Source: Rubripirellula amarantea
GTDB taxonomy: Bacteria > Planctomycetota > Planctomycetia > Pirellulales > Pirellulaceae
NCBI RefSeq assembly: GCF_007859865.1
Contig: NZ_SJPI01000001.1
Coordinates: 2,046,001 to 2,110,000 of the forward strand
DNA length: 64,000 bases
Reading direction: 5' to 3'
A program made the translations under genes and the position numbers. This document shows positions 34,586-44,636 of this stretch, piece by piece (position 1 is the stretch's first letter; each line of letters begins with the position of its first letter). Below the pieces are notes generated by a model. It saw only the letters and a program-made list of their open reading frames with translations. It was not told where the DNA came from and did not search any database.

Positions 34586-35908
34586 ATGAGAAAACGAGTG
34601 CAGCCTTTGTTATCCCGCCAGTTTCACGTCCTTGCTTTGCTGCTTTTCGCAGCTCTGTTGCCCTCATCCGCAGCGGCTCAAAACGGAGTCGCGTTCGTTC
34701 CTATGGCTGTTCATTCAGCCGACCCCTATTCGAGCGTCAGTCAAGCGGCCGGTACCTTTCCCAGTCTTGGCGGCGGGCTGGGGAGCGTCAATTTTGGTCA
34801 GGGAATTATCCCCAGTCCCATGGTGTTGTCGGAACGCTTATGGGTGCGAGCAGAATACTTGTATTGGAAAACCGAAGGCATGGACGTGCCACCTCTCGTG
34901 ACGACCAGTCCCGCTACGACGAGCCAATTCGACGCTGGCGTGTTGGGTGAACCCGGCACTAAAACATTGTTTGGCGGCGGCGAGATTAACGGCGGTGGCG
35001 TTAGCGGAGTTCGACTGAAGAGTGGATTTTGGTTGACCCAGCAGGGAACGTTTGCAATCGAAGGTGAGTACTTTCAGTTGCTCGGTGACCAGGACGACGG
35101 ATTTAGCGGCGGTGGAGGAACCTCGATCATTGCGCGTCCCTTCTACGACAGTTCGCGAGATGTTGACACGGCTCAACTGATCAACTTCCCGAACGTGGTT
35201 GATGGGACGCTTCGAATTGCAACGGACAGCGATCTAAAGTCCATGCTTATCAACGGACGGGTGGCGTTGTGCCCGGTGGGTGTTTGCAATGCCAATGGGT
35301 TATCCGATCGAGTTGATTGGATTGTCGGTTACCGCTACTTGGATCTCGACGATTCGATTACGTTTTCGGAACCATCGCTCGATTCCCAATTACAGCAAGC
35401 TCCGGGGACGATATCACTGAACGACCGATTCACTTCGAGCAATGAATTTCATGGATTGCAGTTGGGGGTCGTTCATCAAACACAATTCAAGCGTGGTTGG
35501 CTCGAGTCGATGCTTCGTGTGGCGGCTGGTAACACGAAGCAAGAAGTCAATATTTCCGGTAACACTTCGATCACCGAAAACGGAACGACTGACAATTATT
35601 CCAATGGATTGTTTGCCCAGCGAAGCAACATTGGCAAACATGAACGAGACCAATTCACCATGATCCCCGAAGTCGGTCTGACGCTCGGCATCCGTTTAAC
35701 GGACTGGCTTGATGCCACTGTGGGCTACTCTGTGATGTACTTCCCAAGCGTCGTGAGAGCGGGAACGCAGATCGACACGGACGTCAACTCAAACCTGATC
35801 GCTCCCGAAGCGGCGGCACCGGTGGGCACGCTGCGGCCTGGTTTCGAGTTCGTGGAAAGCGATTATTGGGCCCATGGCCTAAACCTGGGCGCCGAATTGA
35901 GGTTTTAG
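34586..35908 (+). CDS. BBP7-family outer-membrane beta-barrel protein
   Basis: The 440-residue protein has a signal peptide (VLALLLFAALLPSSAAA) and then the BBP7 pattern known from planctomycetes: RLWVRAEYLYWKTEGMDVPP and LVTTSP near the N-terminus, alternating beta-strand sequence, RVDWIVGYRYLDLDDSITF in the middle, and a C-terminal strand ending in LNLGAELRF with a terminal Phe, as in outer-membrane barrels. The ATG at 34586 is preferred over the TTG at 34574. Barrels of this family are abundant in planctomycete outer membranes; the cargo is unknown. It lies 100 bases upstream of the giant DUF11 gene. Confidence 0.88.
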   Translation: MRKRVQPLLSRQFHVLALLLFAALLPSSAAAQNGVAFVPMAVHSADPYSSVSQAAGTFPSLGGGLGSVNFGQGIIPSPMVLSERLWVRAEYLYWKTEGMDVPPLVTTSPATTSQFDAGVLGEPGTKTLFGGGEINGGGVSGVRLKSGFWLTQQGTFAIEGEYFQLLGDQDDGFSGGGGTSIIARPFYDSSRDVDTAQLINFPNVVDGTLRIATDSDLKSMLINGRVALCPVGVCNANGLSDRVDWIVGYRYLDLDDSITFSEPSLDSQLQQAPGTISLNDRFTSSNEFHGLQLGVVHQTQFKRGWLESMLRVAAGNTKQEVNISGNTSITENGTTDNYSNGLFAQRSNIGKHERDQFTMIPEVGLTLGIRLTDWLDATVGYSVMYFPSVVRAGTQIDTDVNSNLIAPEAAAPVGTLRPGFEFVESDYWAHGLNLGAELRF

Positions 35909-36008
35909 GCTCCCGAAGAACGGGGCAGCGGCAAACTCGCTGCAAATTGCCTAGGGTGCTTGTTTTGCCCCCGCGAATGTGACAAACCAATGGTTCACAC
36001 CTTGATGG

Positions 36009-39000
36009 ATGAACCCTTGGATTTCTGCGATGTCACGATACCGCCCCTTCAGTCAATTTCGTAAGTCGTCGGGCAAAAAGCGGGCCCGACGCCGAATGTT
36101 CAGTGAGCAGCTTGAAGATCGACGGTTACTTGTCGCGGCAACCGACTTAGCGTCGATCGTCGGTTTGGTTTCGATATCGGGAAACTCCGGATCGGTACCG
36201 GTGGCCAGTGCAGCCTTGGACCTTTATCGGGACGACGGCGACGGTATCTTCGAGCCTGGTGCCGACGATGCCGAAGTCAGCATGACGATGACCGATTCGT
36301 CGGGTAATTATCGGTTCGACAATTTAACCGTGGGAAATTACTTCGTATTGCAGTCCGCGCAGACGGTTGCCGGTGGTCAGTCGATTCAAAGGCAAGTTTC
36401 ACCACGGTTAAGCGTGAGCTCCGACGACGTGCTTGGTCAAGTTCGCCGCACGATCGATAGCTTTGATGTGACGACTCAGAGCGTTAGCGACGACACGGAC
36501 ACTAACCCCGTTGTTGCAATTGCGGTGGCGCCGACCACGGAAGTGATCGGCGGTGAACGCGAATTGATCGTCAACAAGACTTCGGCAGATGGAATCTTGG
36601 AAGCCGACGTCAACAATGCGGCGTTACCGGGTCGGTACGCCTTCAGCGCTCAATTCCAAGGTGCGGGTTCGCAAACGATTGTCTGGGACGGCGCCGACAA
36701 TGATGCGACTCTGGTGGACGATACCGGACTTGGGCCGGTTGATCTAACACTGGATGCCCGAGGAATCCAATTGCAGATTCGGGCTGACAACGGTGGGGTG
36801 GCGAGGCTGCGAGTGTATTCCGATGACGGGGTCTCTGGCACAGCGACTCGTTACAGCGAAGTGACGATGCCCATTCCGGCTACTCCCGACAACTCATTGT
36901 CGCCCGAGTTCATTTCCTTCACCGATGGGTTTACCAGCTCTTCTGGTGGAGGCGCCGACTTCACGAGCGTCGGTGCGATTGAGCTAGTGATCACCCAGCC
37001 GGCCGATGTTGATGGTTTGTCGCGTCTGATCGGTGTGGTTGGCAACACAGAGCAGGTTTTCAACTTTGCCAACACGCAGTCCGCTGACTTATCGCTGACC
37101 AAAACCGTCGATGATTCGTCTCCGGATGTGAACCAGAACGTCACCTTCACCATCCGAGTAGATAATTCGGGTCCTGACAACGCGACGGGTGTTCAAGTCA
37201 CGGACTTGCTTCCGGCGGGCATTGAGTTTGTTTCCATCAGCCCCAGCACGGCGAACTACATGCCGGCTACCGGAATCTGGGACGTCGGCACGATTAGCAG
37301 CGGTGGTTTTCAGACATTAAGTATTACCGGTCGAGTGACCTCGACGGGGACTCGCGAGAATTTTGCTCGGGTCACGGCATCGGATCAGCCTGATCCAGAT
37401 AGCAACTTGGCCACCAACGTGATTACGGATGACGATGAGGCGTCAGTGATGATCGAGACACTGGCAATTGATTTGGAACTCAGCAAAACGCCATCCACAT
37501 TCACGCCTAACGTGGGTGAATCAATTGCCTTCACGTTGACCCTTTTTAATCGTGGCCCCAGTGTCGCAACGAATGTTCAGGTCCAGGATGTATTGCCCTC
37601 TGGGTTGACGCTTAACGATGCCGACCCAGGTGCAGGCACCAGCTTTAACACGACGAGCGGAATATGGACCGTGCCGAGCTTAGCAGCGGGCAGCTCGATT
37701 CAGCTTGTCTTGAACACGACCGTGGGTAACCAGGTTTCCATCGTTAACACCGCAGAGGTGATCGCAGCGGACCAAGTCGACAGCGATAGCCAACCCAACA
37801 CGGGCAACGATGGTCAGGATGATTTTGCATCCGTGACGTTGACACCACCGCGTGCGGATTTAGAAGTTTCGAAGGTGTTGGTCAATTCAAGCGACGCGAC
37901 TCCCAACGTGGGCGACGAAATAAGCTTTCTGGTAACGATTTTCAACCGCGGTCCGTCGCAGGCAACCAATGTCGTTGTGTCAGATGTCTTGCCAACAGGT
38001 CTTAGTTCAAGTGGGGCAACCACTGATGCAGGCGTCTACACGGCCGCTACGGGACGTTGGGAAGTAGGCACGCTGGAGCCCGATACGTCACGCACCTTAA
38101 CGATCCGCGCAATCGTTGAAACGCCAGCCAGCACGACCAACACCACGCTTTCCAACACGGCGCGAGTCTTGTCCGTCGATCAGTTTGATCCCGATAGCAC
38201 CGCTGGTAATAACGTCGAAAGCGAAGATGACCAGCAGACAATTACGGTAACACCGCAGGTAATTGACCTGCTACTCGAGAAGTCTGTTTCGCCTGCCCTG
38301 GCGGACGTGGGGGACGAAGTGACCTACACGTTGATACTCACCAACGAGTTCGGTGACACGGCTACGAACATACAAGTCCAAGACGATCTTCCATCAGGTG
38401 TCACATTCTTGGAAAGCACACCGGCCAGCGCCAACTACAACCCAACCACGGGTGTCTGGACGGTGTCATCGCTCGACGCGGGGCAATCGATGACACTGAA
38501 CTTGCGAGGTCGTATCGATTCAGCCATCGACACTTCCAACACAGCCGAAGTGATTGCGGTGGACCAGTTCGACCGCGACTCTACGCCCGCCAATAACGTC
38601 GATGGCGAAGACGATCGAGCAACAGCGACGTTTGCGATCGCTAGTGCCGACTTGTCGTTGACCAAGACTGTTAACACCGAAAGTCCTAATGTCGGCGAAA
38701 ACGTCACGTTCACGATCCGCGTGGTCAACGATGGTCCCAATCCGGCAACCGGAGTATCCGTGCGAGATATCTTGCCGGCTGGCACCACTTTCGTGTCGAC
38801 CAGCGACGCGACGAACTACGACTCAAGTAGCGGAATCTGGGACGTGGGTTCGGTCGCGGTGGGGAACGCCAATGCCGAAATGTTGACGATCGTTGCTACC
38901 GCGACGACTGATAACGTGGTAATCAATTCAGCCGAGATCATTGCCGCCGACCAAGCGGACCCCGATTCGAAACCCGGTGATGGGACGGGCGATGATTTTG

Positions 39001-41747
39001 CACAGGCTCAATTGCAGGGGCAGCAGGTCGACTTGAGGTTGTTCAAAACCATCAGCAATTCCCAGCCCAACGTTGGATCAGAGGTTACTTTTCAAATTCG
39101 CGTACTCAATGAAAGCGATTCGCTCGCAACAGGAGTGCAAGTAACCGACATATTGCCCAGCGGACTTGAGCTAGTTAGCAGTGCTCCCTCGCAAGGCAGT
39201 TTCAACACTACGACGGGTGTATGGACGGTTGGGACTCTCGCGGGTGGAACCGATGAAACGCTCGATCTGACCGTACGGGTGACGCAAGTGCTCGGCGAGA
39301 CGGTTAACGTTGCTGAAATCAGCGCCGCCGATCAACCTGATATTGATTCGGTGCCTGGATCGGGCGATGACGGTCAAGACGACTTTGCCAGCGTCACCTT
39401 TTCGACGCCGGTGGCCGACTTGGAACTCACCAAAACCGTCAGCCAAAGCGATCCTAACGTGGGTGACGTAGTGACGTTCACCATTGATTTGGAAAACGTA
39501 GGCCCCGACGACGCGACCGGTGTTACGGTGCTTGATTTGTTGCCTACGGGTGTGCAGTTTGTCTCAACCAGTTTGAGTGCGGGCACGTACAACGATACCA
39601 CTGGAATTTGGGATTTGGGAACGCTAGCGGCAAACGCCACCGCTCGACTATCCATTCGCGCAACTGTGGTGACCCAAGGCACAAAGACCAACGTTGCCCG
39701 CGTTCAGACATCGGATCAGGCAGACCCGGATTCGCAGCCCGGCGACGATGTGCTTTCGCAAGACGATCAGGGTCAGGTTTCGATCACTCCGCCGGTGATT
39801 GATCTTTCGATCGACAAAACTGCGTTGCCCATTCGACCTTCGGTGGGCGGTGAAGTGACATTCACGATTCAGGTCAGCAATTCACAGCCATCTAACGCGA
39901 CCGGAGTGGTGGTCACGGATCTCTTGCCAGCGAATTTGACATTCGTGTCCAGTAATCCAACCACAGGAAGTTACGACGCGCCGAGCGGTCGATGGACGGT
40001 GGGTACCGTTGCCGGCAACGATTCCGAAACGTTGACCATTACCGCTCGAGTGAATCAATTTGGTGCTATTACCAATACCGCCGAAGTGACTTCGGCAAAC
40101 CAATTTGATATCGACAGTGTTCCCGGCGACAACATCGAGTCGGACGACGATCAAGACACGATCACCTTGACGCCTGCCAGCGCAGACTTGTCGATTGCTA
40201 AGTCGGTGAACGACGCCGAACCGGATGTGGGCGATGAAGTGACATTCGTTGTCACGCTTTCCAACGACGGTCCCGATGACGCTAGCGACATTGTAGTTCG
40301 CGATAACTTACCCGCCGGTTTAACGATCATTTCCTCGGCACCGCAAAGCGGAACAAGCTTTGACATCACCAACGGTCGATGGAATGTTCCGTTGTTACGC
40401 AGCGGGCAATCGGTTGCGTTGACGATCGTGATGCGAGTCGACTCGGTTGGCGATAAAACCAATCGCGTTGAAGTCATTCAGTCGAGCGAGTTCGATCCGG
40501 ACAGCGAACCGAATGATGGCCAGGGAGATGACTACGCCGAGGCAACCTTGTCGCCTCAATTGGTCGACTTGGCGCTTCAGAAAATCATTGACGATGACCG
40601 GCCGAACGTAGGCGACAGCGTGGAATACTTGTTGACGCTTACCAATAGTGGCCCTTCTGCAGCGACCGGCGTTGTCGTAACCGATCAGTTGCCCAACGGG
40701 GTGTTGTTTGACAATGCGATTGTCAGTCAAGGTGCGTACGACGCAGCGACCGGTTTGTGGACGGTGGGGCAAGTTGAAGATGGTGGTACCGCCACACTGC
40801 GTTTGGTTGCCACCGTGGGTAATGTTCGCAGTGCGATCAATCGCGCCGAAGTGACGGCGGTGGATCAGGTAGATTTAGATAGCACTCCTGGAAATGGCGT
40901 TGCCGCCGAAGACGATGACGCGCAAGTCGCGCTTGAAACCCAGGTTGCTGACCTACGGTTAACCAAGACCGTCAACAACGCATCCCCCGGCCAACAAGAA
41001 AATGTCACGTTTCGATTGACGTTAACTAATGATGGGCCGGATGCCGCGACCGAGGTGGTCGTGCGAGATGTGTTGCCGGTTGGATTGACGTTCGTTTCGG
41101 CTGATCCATCGACGGGGTCCTACGATCCGGTGACTGGTTTTTGGTCGCTCGCCAACGTCCCTAATAATGCGTCCGTCACGCTCGATATTGTCGCCGGTGT
41201 GAGCCTGGCAACTTCGTTGACAAACGTTGCCGAAGTGTTTGCTTCACGGCAGTTTGATCCGGACAGCACGCCCGGCGATTCGGTAACAACGCAAGATGAT
41301 TACGCTGCCGTGGTGGTGACACCTTTGATCGTTGATATCACTGTTTCGGCAACGGCGGACAATCTTACGCCCGTGGAAGATGATGTGATCACGATTGTGT
41401 TTACTGCAGAGAACGAAGGCACAACGGGAGCCAGTGGGTTGGTTGCCAGCGTGTTGATTCCCACAGGGTTAACGATCCTCTCTGCCGTGCCATCGCGAGG
41501 AGTCTATGATCCGATCACGGGGCGATGGGAGATCGGGACTCTTGCAAATGCCACTTCCTCGACACTGACCGTGACCGCACGTGTAGATCAGCGAGGTTTT
41601 CGCGAGCTACCGATCGAGATCATTCAGCTTGATCAGTTCGATGTGGATAGTGTTCCCGGCAACGGTGCGGAAGAAGAAGACGATCAAGAGACGCTCGTGT
41701 TGACTGCGCCTAAAGTATTGAGCAAGCGTCTGTTCTTGTCTCGTTAG
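36009..41747 (+). CDS. Giant DUF11-repeat surface/secreted protein
   Basis: This 1,912-residue protein starts with a basic stretch (SGKKRARRRMF) and the motif SEQLEDRRLLVA, the planctomycete LEPR-xLL-type N-terminal element linked to export. An SdrD-B/prealbumin-like domain follows (~50-110, VSMTMTDSSGNYRFDNLTVG), then a beta-rich region to ~355. Twelve DUF11 repeats of ~128 residues fill ~359-1905, each with a form of DLSLTKTVN, PNVGDEVTFTI, GPDNATGVQVTDLLP, GIWDVG and a DQ/DPDS-type acidic end that could bind calcium. There is no C-terminal sorting signal or membrane helix. It may form a fibre-like surface or extracellular protein. The last repeat is the most diverged. Confidence 0.92.
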   Translation: MNPWISAMSRYRPFSQFRKSSGKKRARRRMFSEQLEDRRLLVAATDLASIVGLVSISGNSGSVPVASAALDLYRDDGDGIFEPGADDAEVSMTMTDSSGNYRFDNLTVGNYFVLQSAQTVAGGQSIQRQVSPRLSVSSDDVLGQVRRTIDSFDVTTQSVSDDTDTNPVVAIAVAPTTEVIGGERELIVNKTSADGILEADVNNAALPGRYAFSAQFQGAGSQTIVWDGADNDATLVDDTGLGPVDLTLDARGIQLQIRADNGGVARLRVYSDDGVSGTATRYSEVTMPIPATPDNSLSPEFISFTDGFTSSSGGGADFTSVGAIELVITQPADVDGLSRLIGVVGNTEQVFNFANTQSADLSLTKTVDDSSPDVNQNVTFTIRVDNSGPDNATGVQVTDLLPAGIEFVSISPSTANYMPATGIWDVGTISSGGFQTLSITGRVTSTGTRENFARVTASDQPDPDSNLATNVITDDDEASVMIETLAIDLELSKTPSTFTPNVGESIAFTLTLFNRGPSVATNVQVQDVLPSGLTLNDADPGAGTSFNTTSGIWTVPSLAAGSSIQLVLNTTVGNQVSIVNTAEVIAADQVDSDSQPNTGNDGQDDFASVTLTPPRADLEVSKVLVNSSDATPNVGDEISFLVTIFNRGPSQATNVVVSDVLPTGLSSSGATTDAGVYTAATGRWEVGTLEPDTSRTLTIRAIVETPASTTNTTLSNTARVLSVDQFDPDSTAGNNVESEDDQQTITVTPQVIDLLLEKSVSPALADVGDEVTYTLILTNEFGDTATNIQVQDDLPSGVTFLESTPASANYNPTTGVWTVSSLDAGQSMTLNLRGRIDSAIDTSNTAEVIAVDQFDRDSTPANNVDGEDDRATATFAIASADLSLTKTVNTESPNVGENVTFTIRVVNDGPNPATGVSVRDILPAGTTFVSTSDATNYDSSSGIWDVGSVAVGNANAEMLTIVATATTDNVVINSAEIIAADQADPDSKPGDGTGDDFAQAQLQGQQVDLRLFKTISNSQPNVGSEVTFQIRVLNESDSLATGVQVTDILPSGLELVSSAPSQGSFNTTTGVWTVGTLAGGTDETLDLTVRVTQVLGETVNVAEISAADQPDIDSVPGSGDDGQDDFASVTFSTPVADLELTKTVSQSDPNVGDVVTFTIDLENVGPDDATGVTVLDLLPTGVQFVSTSLSAGTYNDTTGIWDLGTLAANATARLSIRATVVTQGTKTNVARVQTSDQADPDSQPGDDVLSQDDQGQVSITPPVIDLSIDKTALPIRPSVGGEVTFTIQVSNSQPSNATGVVVTDLLPANLTFVSSNPTTGSYDAPSGRWTVGTVAGNDSETLTITARVNQFGAITNTAEVTSANQFDIDSVPGDNIESDDDQDTITLTPASADLSIAKSVNDAEPDVGDEVTFVVTLSNDGPDDASDIVVRDNLPAGLTIISSAPQSGTSFDITNGRWNVPLLRSGQSVALTIVMRVDSVGDKTNRVEVIQSSEFDPDSEPNDGQGDDYAEATLSPQLVDLALQKIIDDDRPNVGDSVEYLLTLTNSGPSAATGVVVTDQLPNGVLFDNAIVSQGAYDAATGLWTVGQVEDGGTATLRLVATVGNVRSAINRAEVTAVDQVDLDSTPGNGVAAEDDDAQVALETQVADLRLTKTVNNASPGQQENVTFRLTLTNDGPDAATEVVVRDVLPVGLTFVSADPSTGSYDPVTGFWSLANVPNNASVTLDIVAGVSLATSLTNVAEVFASRQFDPDSTPGDSVTTQDDYAAVVVTPLIVDITVSATADNLTPVEDDVITIVFTAENEGTTGASGLVASVLIPTGLTILSAVPSRGVYDPITGRWEIGTLANATSSTLTVTARVDQRGFRELPIEIIQLDQFDVDSVPGNGAEEEDDQETLVLTAPKVLSKRLFLSR
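37083..41720 (+). repeat. Twelve tandem DUF11 repeats, ~384-387 bp each
   Basis: Repeat units begin at about 37083, 37467 and 37854, then every ~385 bases. They are recognised by an (A/V/I)DL..(T/S)KT start and an acidic DPDS-type end. Units are diverged at DNA level, so recent duplication is not evident for most pairs. Confidence 0.85.
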
Positions 41748-41806
41748 GTTGTCTGTGACCAACCCTCGTGCTGACGAAACTGTCAGGCAACGAATTGCGA
41801 AAAGAA

Positions 41807-42424
41807 CTAGGCTGTAGCCAAGTACGATGTTTCACTCTTCAGTCGCATTCGTCCGCCCTTCGGACCGGCGAGGGCATTGAGGTGGCCGCGACGAATCATT
41901 TGCACACCGCAAAATTCGCTGCGGGTCTCCACTGAATCGAATTGGTTCTCAGCGTGAGTTCCCCAGCAACGAAGGCGTCTCAAAAGCGGTGCTGATGGTT
42001 CGGTGGAACGGCTTTCAACTCGCGCGGCAACTACGGCTGGGTCTCGAGCGATGCGAATGAGTTGCCGGAGGTCTTCACCGCGTACGGGGCGAGTGTCTTC
42101 AAGGACTAACACCAACGTACCGGTGGCTCGTTCGAGTCCGGTTTGCCCCGCCGATTCGAGGCCTCTTGGTCGGTCATGCCGGATGATGCGAATTTGTGAA
42201 AAGCTTTCTTGCATCGCCACAAGGTGCTTCGGGGTTGAGTCGCGACTGCCGTCGTCCACGACCATGATCTCGGCCTCAGGCAGGGCAAAGTCGCCAAGGT
42301 CATCGTGTTCACCAAGTGTGCGAAGTTGACCGATCAAGCGTGTTAGGCAAGCCGTGACGACGTTTTCTTCGTTGCGTACCGGTAGCACGAGTGAAATCGA
42401 ATCGTGCGAAAAGGCTGAACTCAT
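41807..42424 (-). CDS. Family 2 glycosyltransferase
   Basis: The 205-residue protein has a GT-A fold start: [20 protein letters not shown], then [18 protein letters not shown] (the nucleotide-sugar-binding Asp residues) and the [20 protein letters not shown] stretch. The DxD-equivalent position reads LEDTRPV. It is short and lacks membrane helices, so it is a minimal soluble catalytic domain. Sugar and acceptor are unknown. It is divergent from hisI and convergent with the DUF11 gene. Confidence 0.82.
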   Translation of the reverse strand: MSSAFSHDSISLVLPVRNEENVVTACLTRLIGQLRTLGEHDDLGDFALPEAEIMVVDDGSRDSTPKHLVAMQESFSQIRIIRHDRPRGLESAGQTGLERATGTLVLVLEDTRPVRGEDLRQLIRIARDPAVVAARVESRSTEPSAPLLRRLRCWGTHAENQFDSVETRSEFCGVQMIRRGHLNALAGPKGGRMRLKSETSYLATA

Positions 42425-42610
42425 AGAAATTCGTGTTGGTGGGTCGAACCAAGACGGGACGCTTCACGTCAAGCATCGGCGGCATCCCGTGGTGGCATGA
42501 CTCGTCGTCGGTTTGGCGCGAAGTGGGGCGTCGTTCCATGTATGAGGGTTGTCCCTATAATGTGGGCAACTCATGCCTTGCCACGTCTCTTCCTTACTAA
42601 GTTTGATCCG

Positions 42611-43000
42611 ATGATCCCCGATTTTTCTAAAGGACTCGATCATGCGTCTGGCAAGCTGTTGCCCGCGATCGCCCAGGATGCTGTGTCCGGTCGAGTCCTC
42701 ATGTTCGCGTGGATGAACCAAGAGGCTTATGCCGAGACGTTGGCGACTGGGCGAGCGGTTTATTACAGTCGCAGTCGCGGGAAGCTATGGAGGAAAGGCG
42801 AGCAGAGCGGGCATCAGCAGAAGGTTTTGGAAATGCGAGTCGACTGTGACGCCGATGCGATTTTGTTGTTGATTGAGCAAACCGGTGCGGCGTGTCACGA
42901 AGGATTCGAGAGCTGCTTCTTTCGAAAAGTGTTGGCGGATGGGGAAGCCGCGGTTGTCGATGAGCGATTGGTGGATCCTCAGTCTGTGTACGGCCAATAG
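42611..43000 (+). CDS. hisI: Phosphoribosyl-AMP cyclohydrolase
   Basis: HisI opens the purine ring of phosphoribosyl-AMP, the third step of histidine synthesis. The 129-residue protein has [20 protein letters not shown], the [18 protein letters not shown] active-site segment, the metal-binding [20 protein letters not shown] and the Cys-containing CFFRKV. Length is normal for the stand-alone enzyme; no HisE domain is fused. The ATG at 42611 starts immediately before family sequence; earlier starts add an unrelated stretch. Confidence 0.95.
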   Translation: MIPDFSKGLDHASGKLLPAIAQDAVSGRVLMFAWMNQEAYAETLATGRAVYYSRSRGKLWRKGEQSGHQQKVLEMRVDCDADAILLLIEQTGAACHEGFESCFFRKVLADGEAAVVDERLVDPQSVYGQ

Positions 43001-43096
43001 GAAGCGAGTGAGGGAGTTGCCCGCTCGATCGCGGTCATCTAGCTTTGCGAGTGTAGTTATTTGGTTCCCCGCCCTTCCTCTTGCTGAGTTGACCCC

Positions 43097-43561
43097 ATGA
43101 GTGCTGAATCGCGTCTCGCTGAACTGAACATTGAACTTCCACCTGCGCCGAAACCAGTCGGGCTCTACCGTCCGATCGTGGTGTCCGGCGGGATGGCTTA
43201 TCTTTCGGGGCATGGGCCACTGAAGACTGACAAGACGCTGATCAAGGGGCGTTTGGGCTTGGATATGGATGTTGAAGCGGGCTTCGAAGCGGCGCGGGTC
43301 ACCGGGTTGGGGATGCTATCGACGCTTAAGGGTGAATTGGGCAGTCTCGACAAAGTGAAGCGACTGGTGAAGCTGCTGGGTTTGGTCCGATGCACCGATG
43401 GGTTCGTCGATCAGCCAGCAGTCATCAATGGATGTAGCGAATTGTTCCGAGACGTATTTGGCGATGAAGCTGGAGTTGCCGCTCGCAGTGCATTGGGGAC
43501 GAACGGTTTGCCTGGGGGAATCGCCGTCGAGATCGAAGCGATTTTCGAAGTGGAAGCTTAG
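43097..43561 (+). CDS. RidA/YjgF-family protein
   Basis: The 154-residue protein belongs to the RidA (YjgF/YER057c/UK114) family, which hydrolyses reactive enamine/imine intermediates of PLP enzymes. It carries PIVVSGGMAYLSGHGPL, GLGMLSTLKGELGSLDKV and a C-terminal GLPGGIAVEIEAIFEVEA. The catalytic Arg of canonical RidA (usually in an RxxxxV stretch near the C-terminus) is present only as AARSALGTNGLP, so the fit to the classic subgroup is plausible but not certain. It is 96 bases downstream of hisI, possibly the same operon. Confidence 0.88.
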   Translation: MSAESRLAELNIELPPAPKPVGLYRPIVVSGGMAYLSGHGPLKTDKTLIKGRLGLDMDVEAGFEAARVTGLGMLSTLKGELGSLDKVKRLVKLLGLVRCTDGFVDQPAVINGCSELFRDVFGDEAGVAARSALGTNGLPGGIAVEIEAIFEVEA

Positions 43562-43600
43562 TAGCGAAGCTCAATCGCGGTGTCTAATCGCGGTGTATGA

Positions 43601-43642
43601 GAGTTGACGCAAAGCGTTTAGGCGACTCTTTGCGCTCAACTT
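43601..43642. terminator. Hairpin between the RidA-family and act genes
   Basis: CGCAAAG pairs with CTTTGCG, extended past a one-base bulge by GTTGA/TCAAC, around a 13-base loop. No T-run follows, so it may be a weak terminator or an attenuating structure upstream of the respiratory operon. The remaining intergenic bases (43562-43877) hold no supported gene. Confidence 0.4.
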
Positions 43643-43877
43643 GTTGAAGCATCAAGCCGATTCAACGGCAAGCGGGGGACCGAAGCTGGCAATTTCTGAT
43701 GCGACACAATGTCGCTCGAATCCCTGACGGGATTGCCTTACAACCCGCTTGGGCACCATACTGTCGCCCGCAGGCATTATCGCCTTTACTTTCAAGCCTC
43801 TTCTGGCGCTTTTCTCGGTCAGCGTGATCTTGGTTTTCACGCTATTTTTCCGGCGAAATAGCGCAATAAGCGACATC

Positions 43878-44567
43878 ATGCAACGGTTTTTATTTCCTCG
43901 ATGGGTCAATCCATTTCTCGGGCTAGTGGCGGTCGCAATCGCGACAGGCGCTGTTTTCGCCGGTGCGATGGGTGGGCTTTTGACAGATCCGGTCACGCTC
44001 AATATCGGCTATCAACCAACTCAGCCGGTGCCATTTAGCCATGCGATTCACGCTGGTCAGTTGAAAATGGACTGTCGATATTGCCACAACACCGTCTTTG
44101 ATGCGGCACATGCGGCGGTTCCGCCAACGGCAACGTGTATCAATTGCCACAGCCCGGCGAACGACCAGGGTGTTTCGGCGCTGGCGGCGGTTCATGCCGA
44201 AAGCCCCAAGCTTGCCCCCGTGCACGAGAGTTGGGAAACCGGTCGCAGTGTGGCGTGGAAACGCGTTCACAATCTGCCTGAGTTTGTTTACTTCAACCAT
44301 GCTGCTCACGTGAATTCCGGCGTCAGTTGCAAGAGCTGTCATGGTCGGATTGACCAAATGGAAGTGGTTTATCAGCACGAAGAGCTTTCAATGGCTTGGT
44401 GCATCGAGTGTCACCGCAATCCTGAGCCTCATCTTCGTCCCACTGAGTTTGTGACCAAGCTCGATTGGGAATTCGAAAGCGAAGAAGCCCAGGCGGCGTT
44501 TGCCAAGCAGTGGCGAGAAGAGCACAGCATTCATCCGCAAGTTCACTGTGCTGTTTGTCATCGCTAG
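43878..44567 (+). CDS. actA: Alternative complex III subunit A, pentaheme cytochrome c
   Basis: The 229-residue protein has an N-terminal hydrophobic anchor (PFLGLVAVAIATGAVFAGA) and five CxxCH heme motifs: CRYCH, CINCH, CKSCH, CIECH and CAVCH. This heme count and layout match ActA of alternative complex III, which takes electrons from the quinol-oxidising core on the periplasmic face. The ATG at 43878 is chosen because family sequence begins there; an upstream in-frame start adds 43 residues. It opens the act-cox operon and lies 69 bases before actB. Confidence 0.92.
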   Translation: MQRFLFPRWVNPFLGLVAVAIATGAVFAGAMGGLLTDPVTLNIGYQPTQPVPFSHAIHAGQLKMDCRYCHNTVFDAAHAAVPPTATCINCHSPANDQGVSALAAVHAESPKLAPVHESWETGRSVAWKRVHNLPEFVYFNHAAHVNSGVSCKSCHGRIDQMEVVYQHEELSMAWCIECHRNPEPHLRPTEFVTKLDWEFESEEAQAAFAKQWREEHSIHPQVHCAVCHR

Positions 44568-44636
44568 TTTGGCTTTCCGGTTGCGGCCGGTTTCGCGTTT
44601 GTTACCACCTTTTCATCTCTCACGTTTACCTCTGAT

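Noticed and set aside
34323-34667. Minus-strand frame across the HMA/BBP7 gap
   Set aside because: It runs into the BBP7 gene in antisense and translates the tandem duplication; not protein-like.
36009-41747. Recent phage- or transposon-type origin of the DUF11 repeats
   Set aside because: Repeats are diverged, in frame, and lie within a single gene with neighbour-like base composition.
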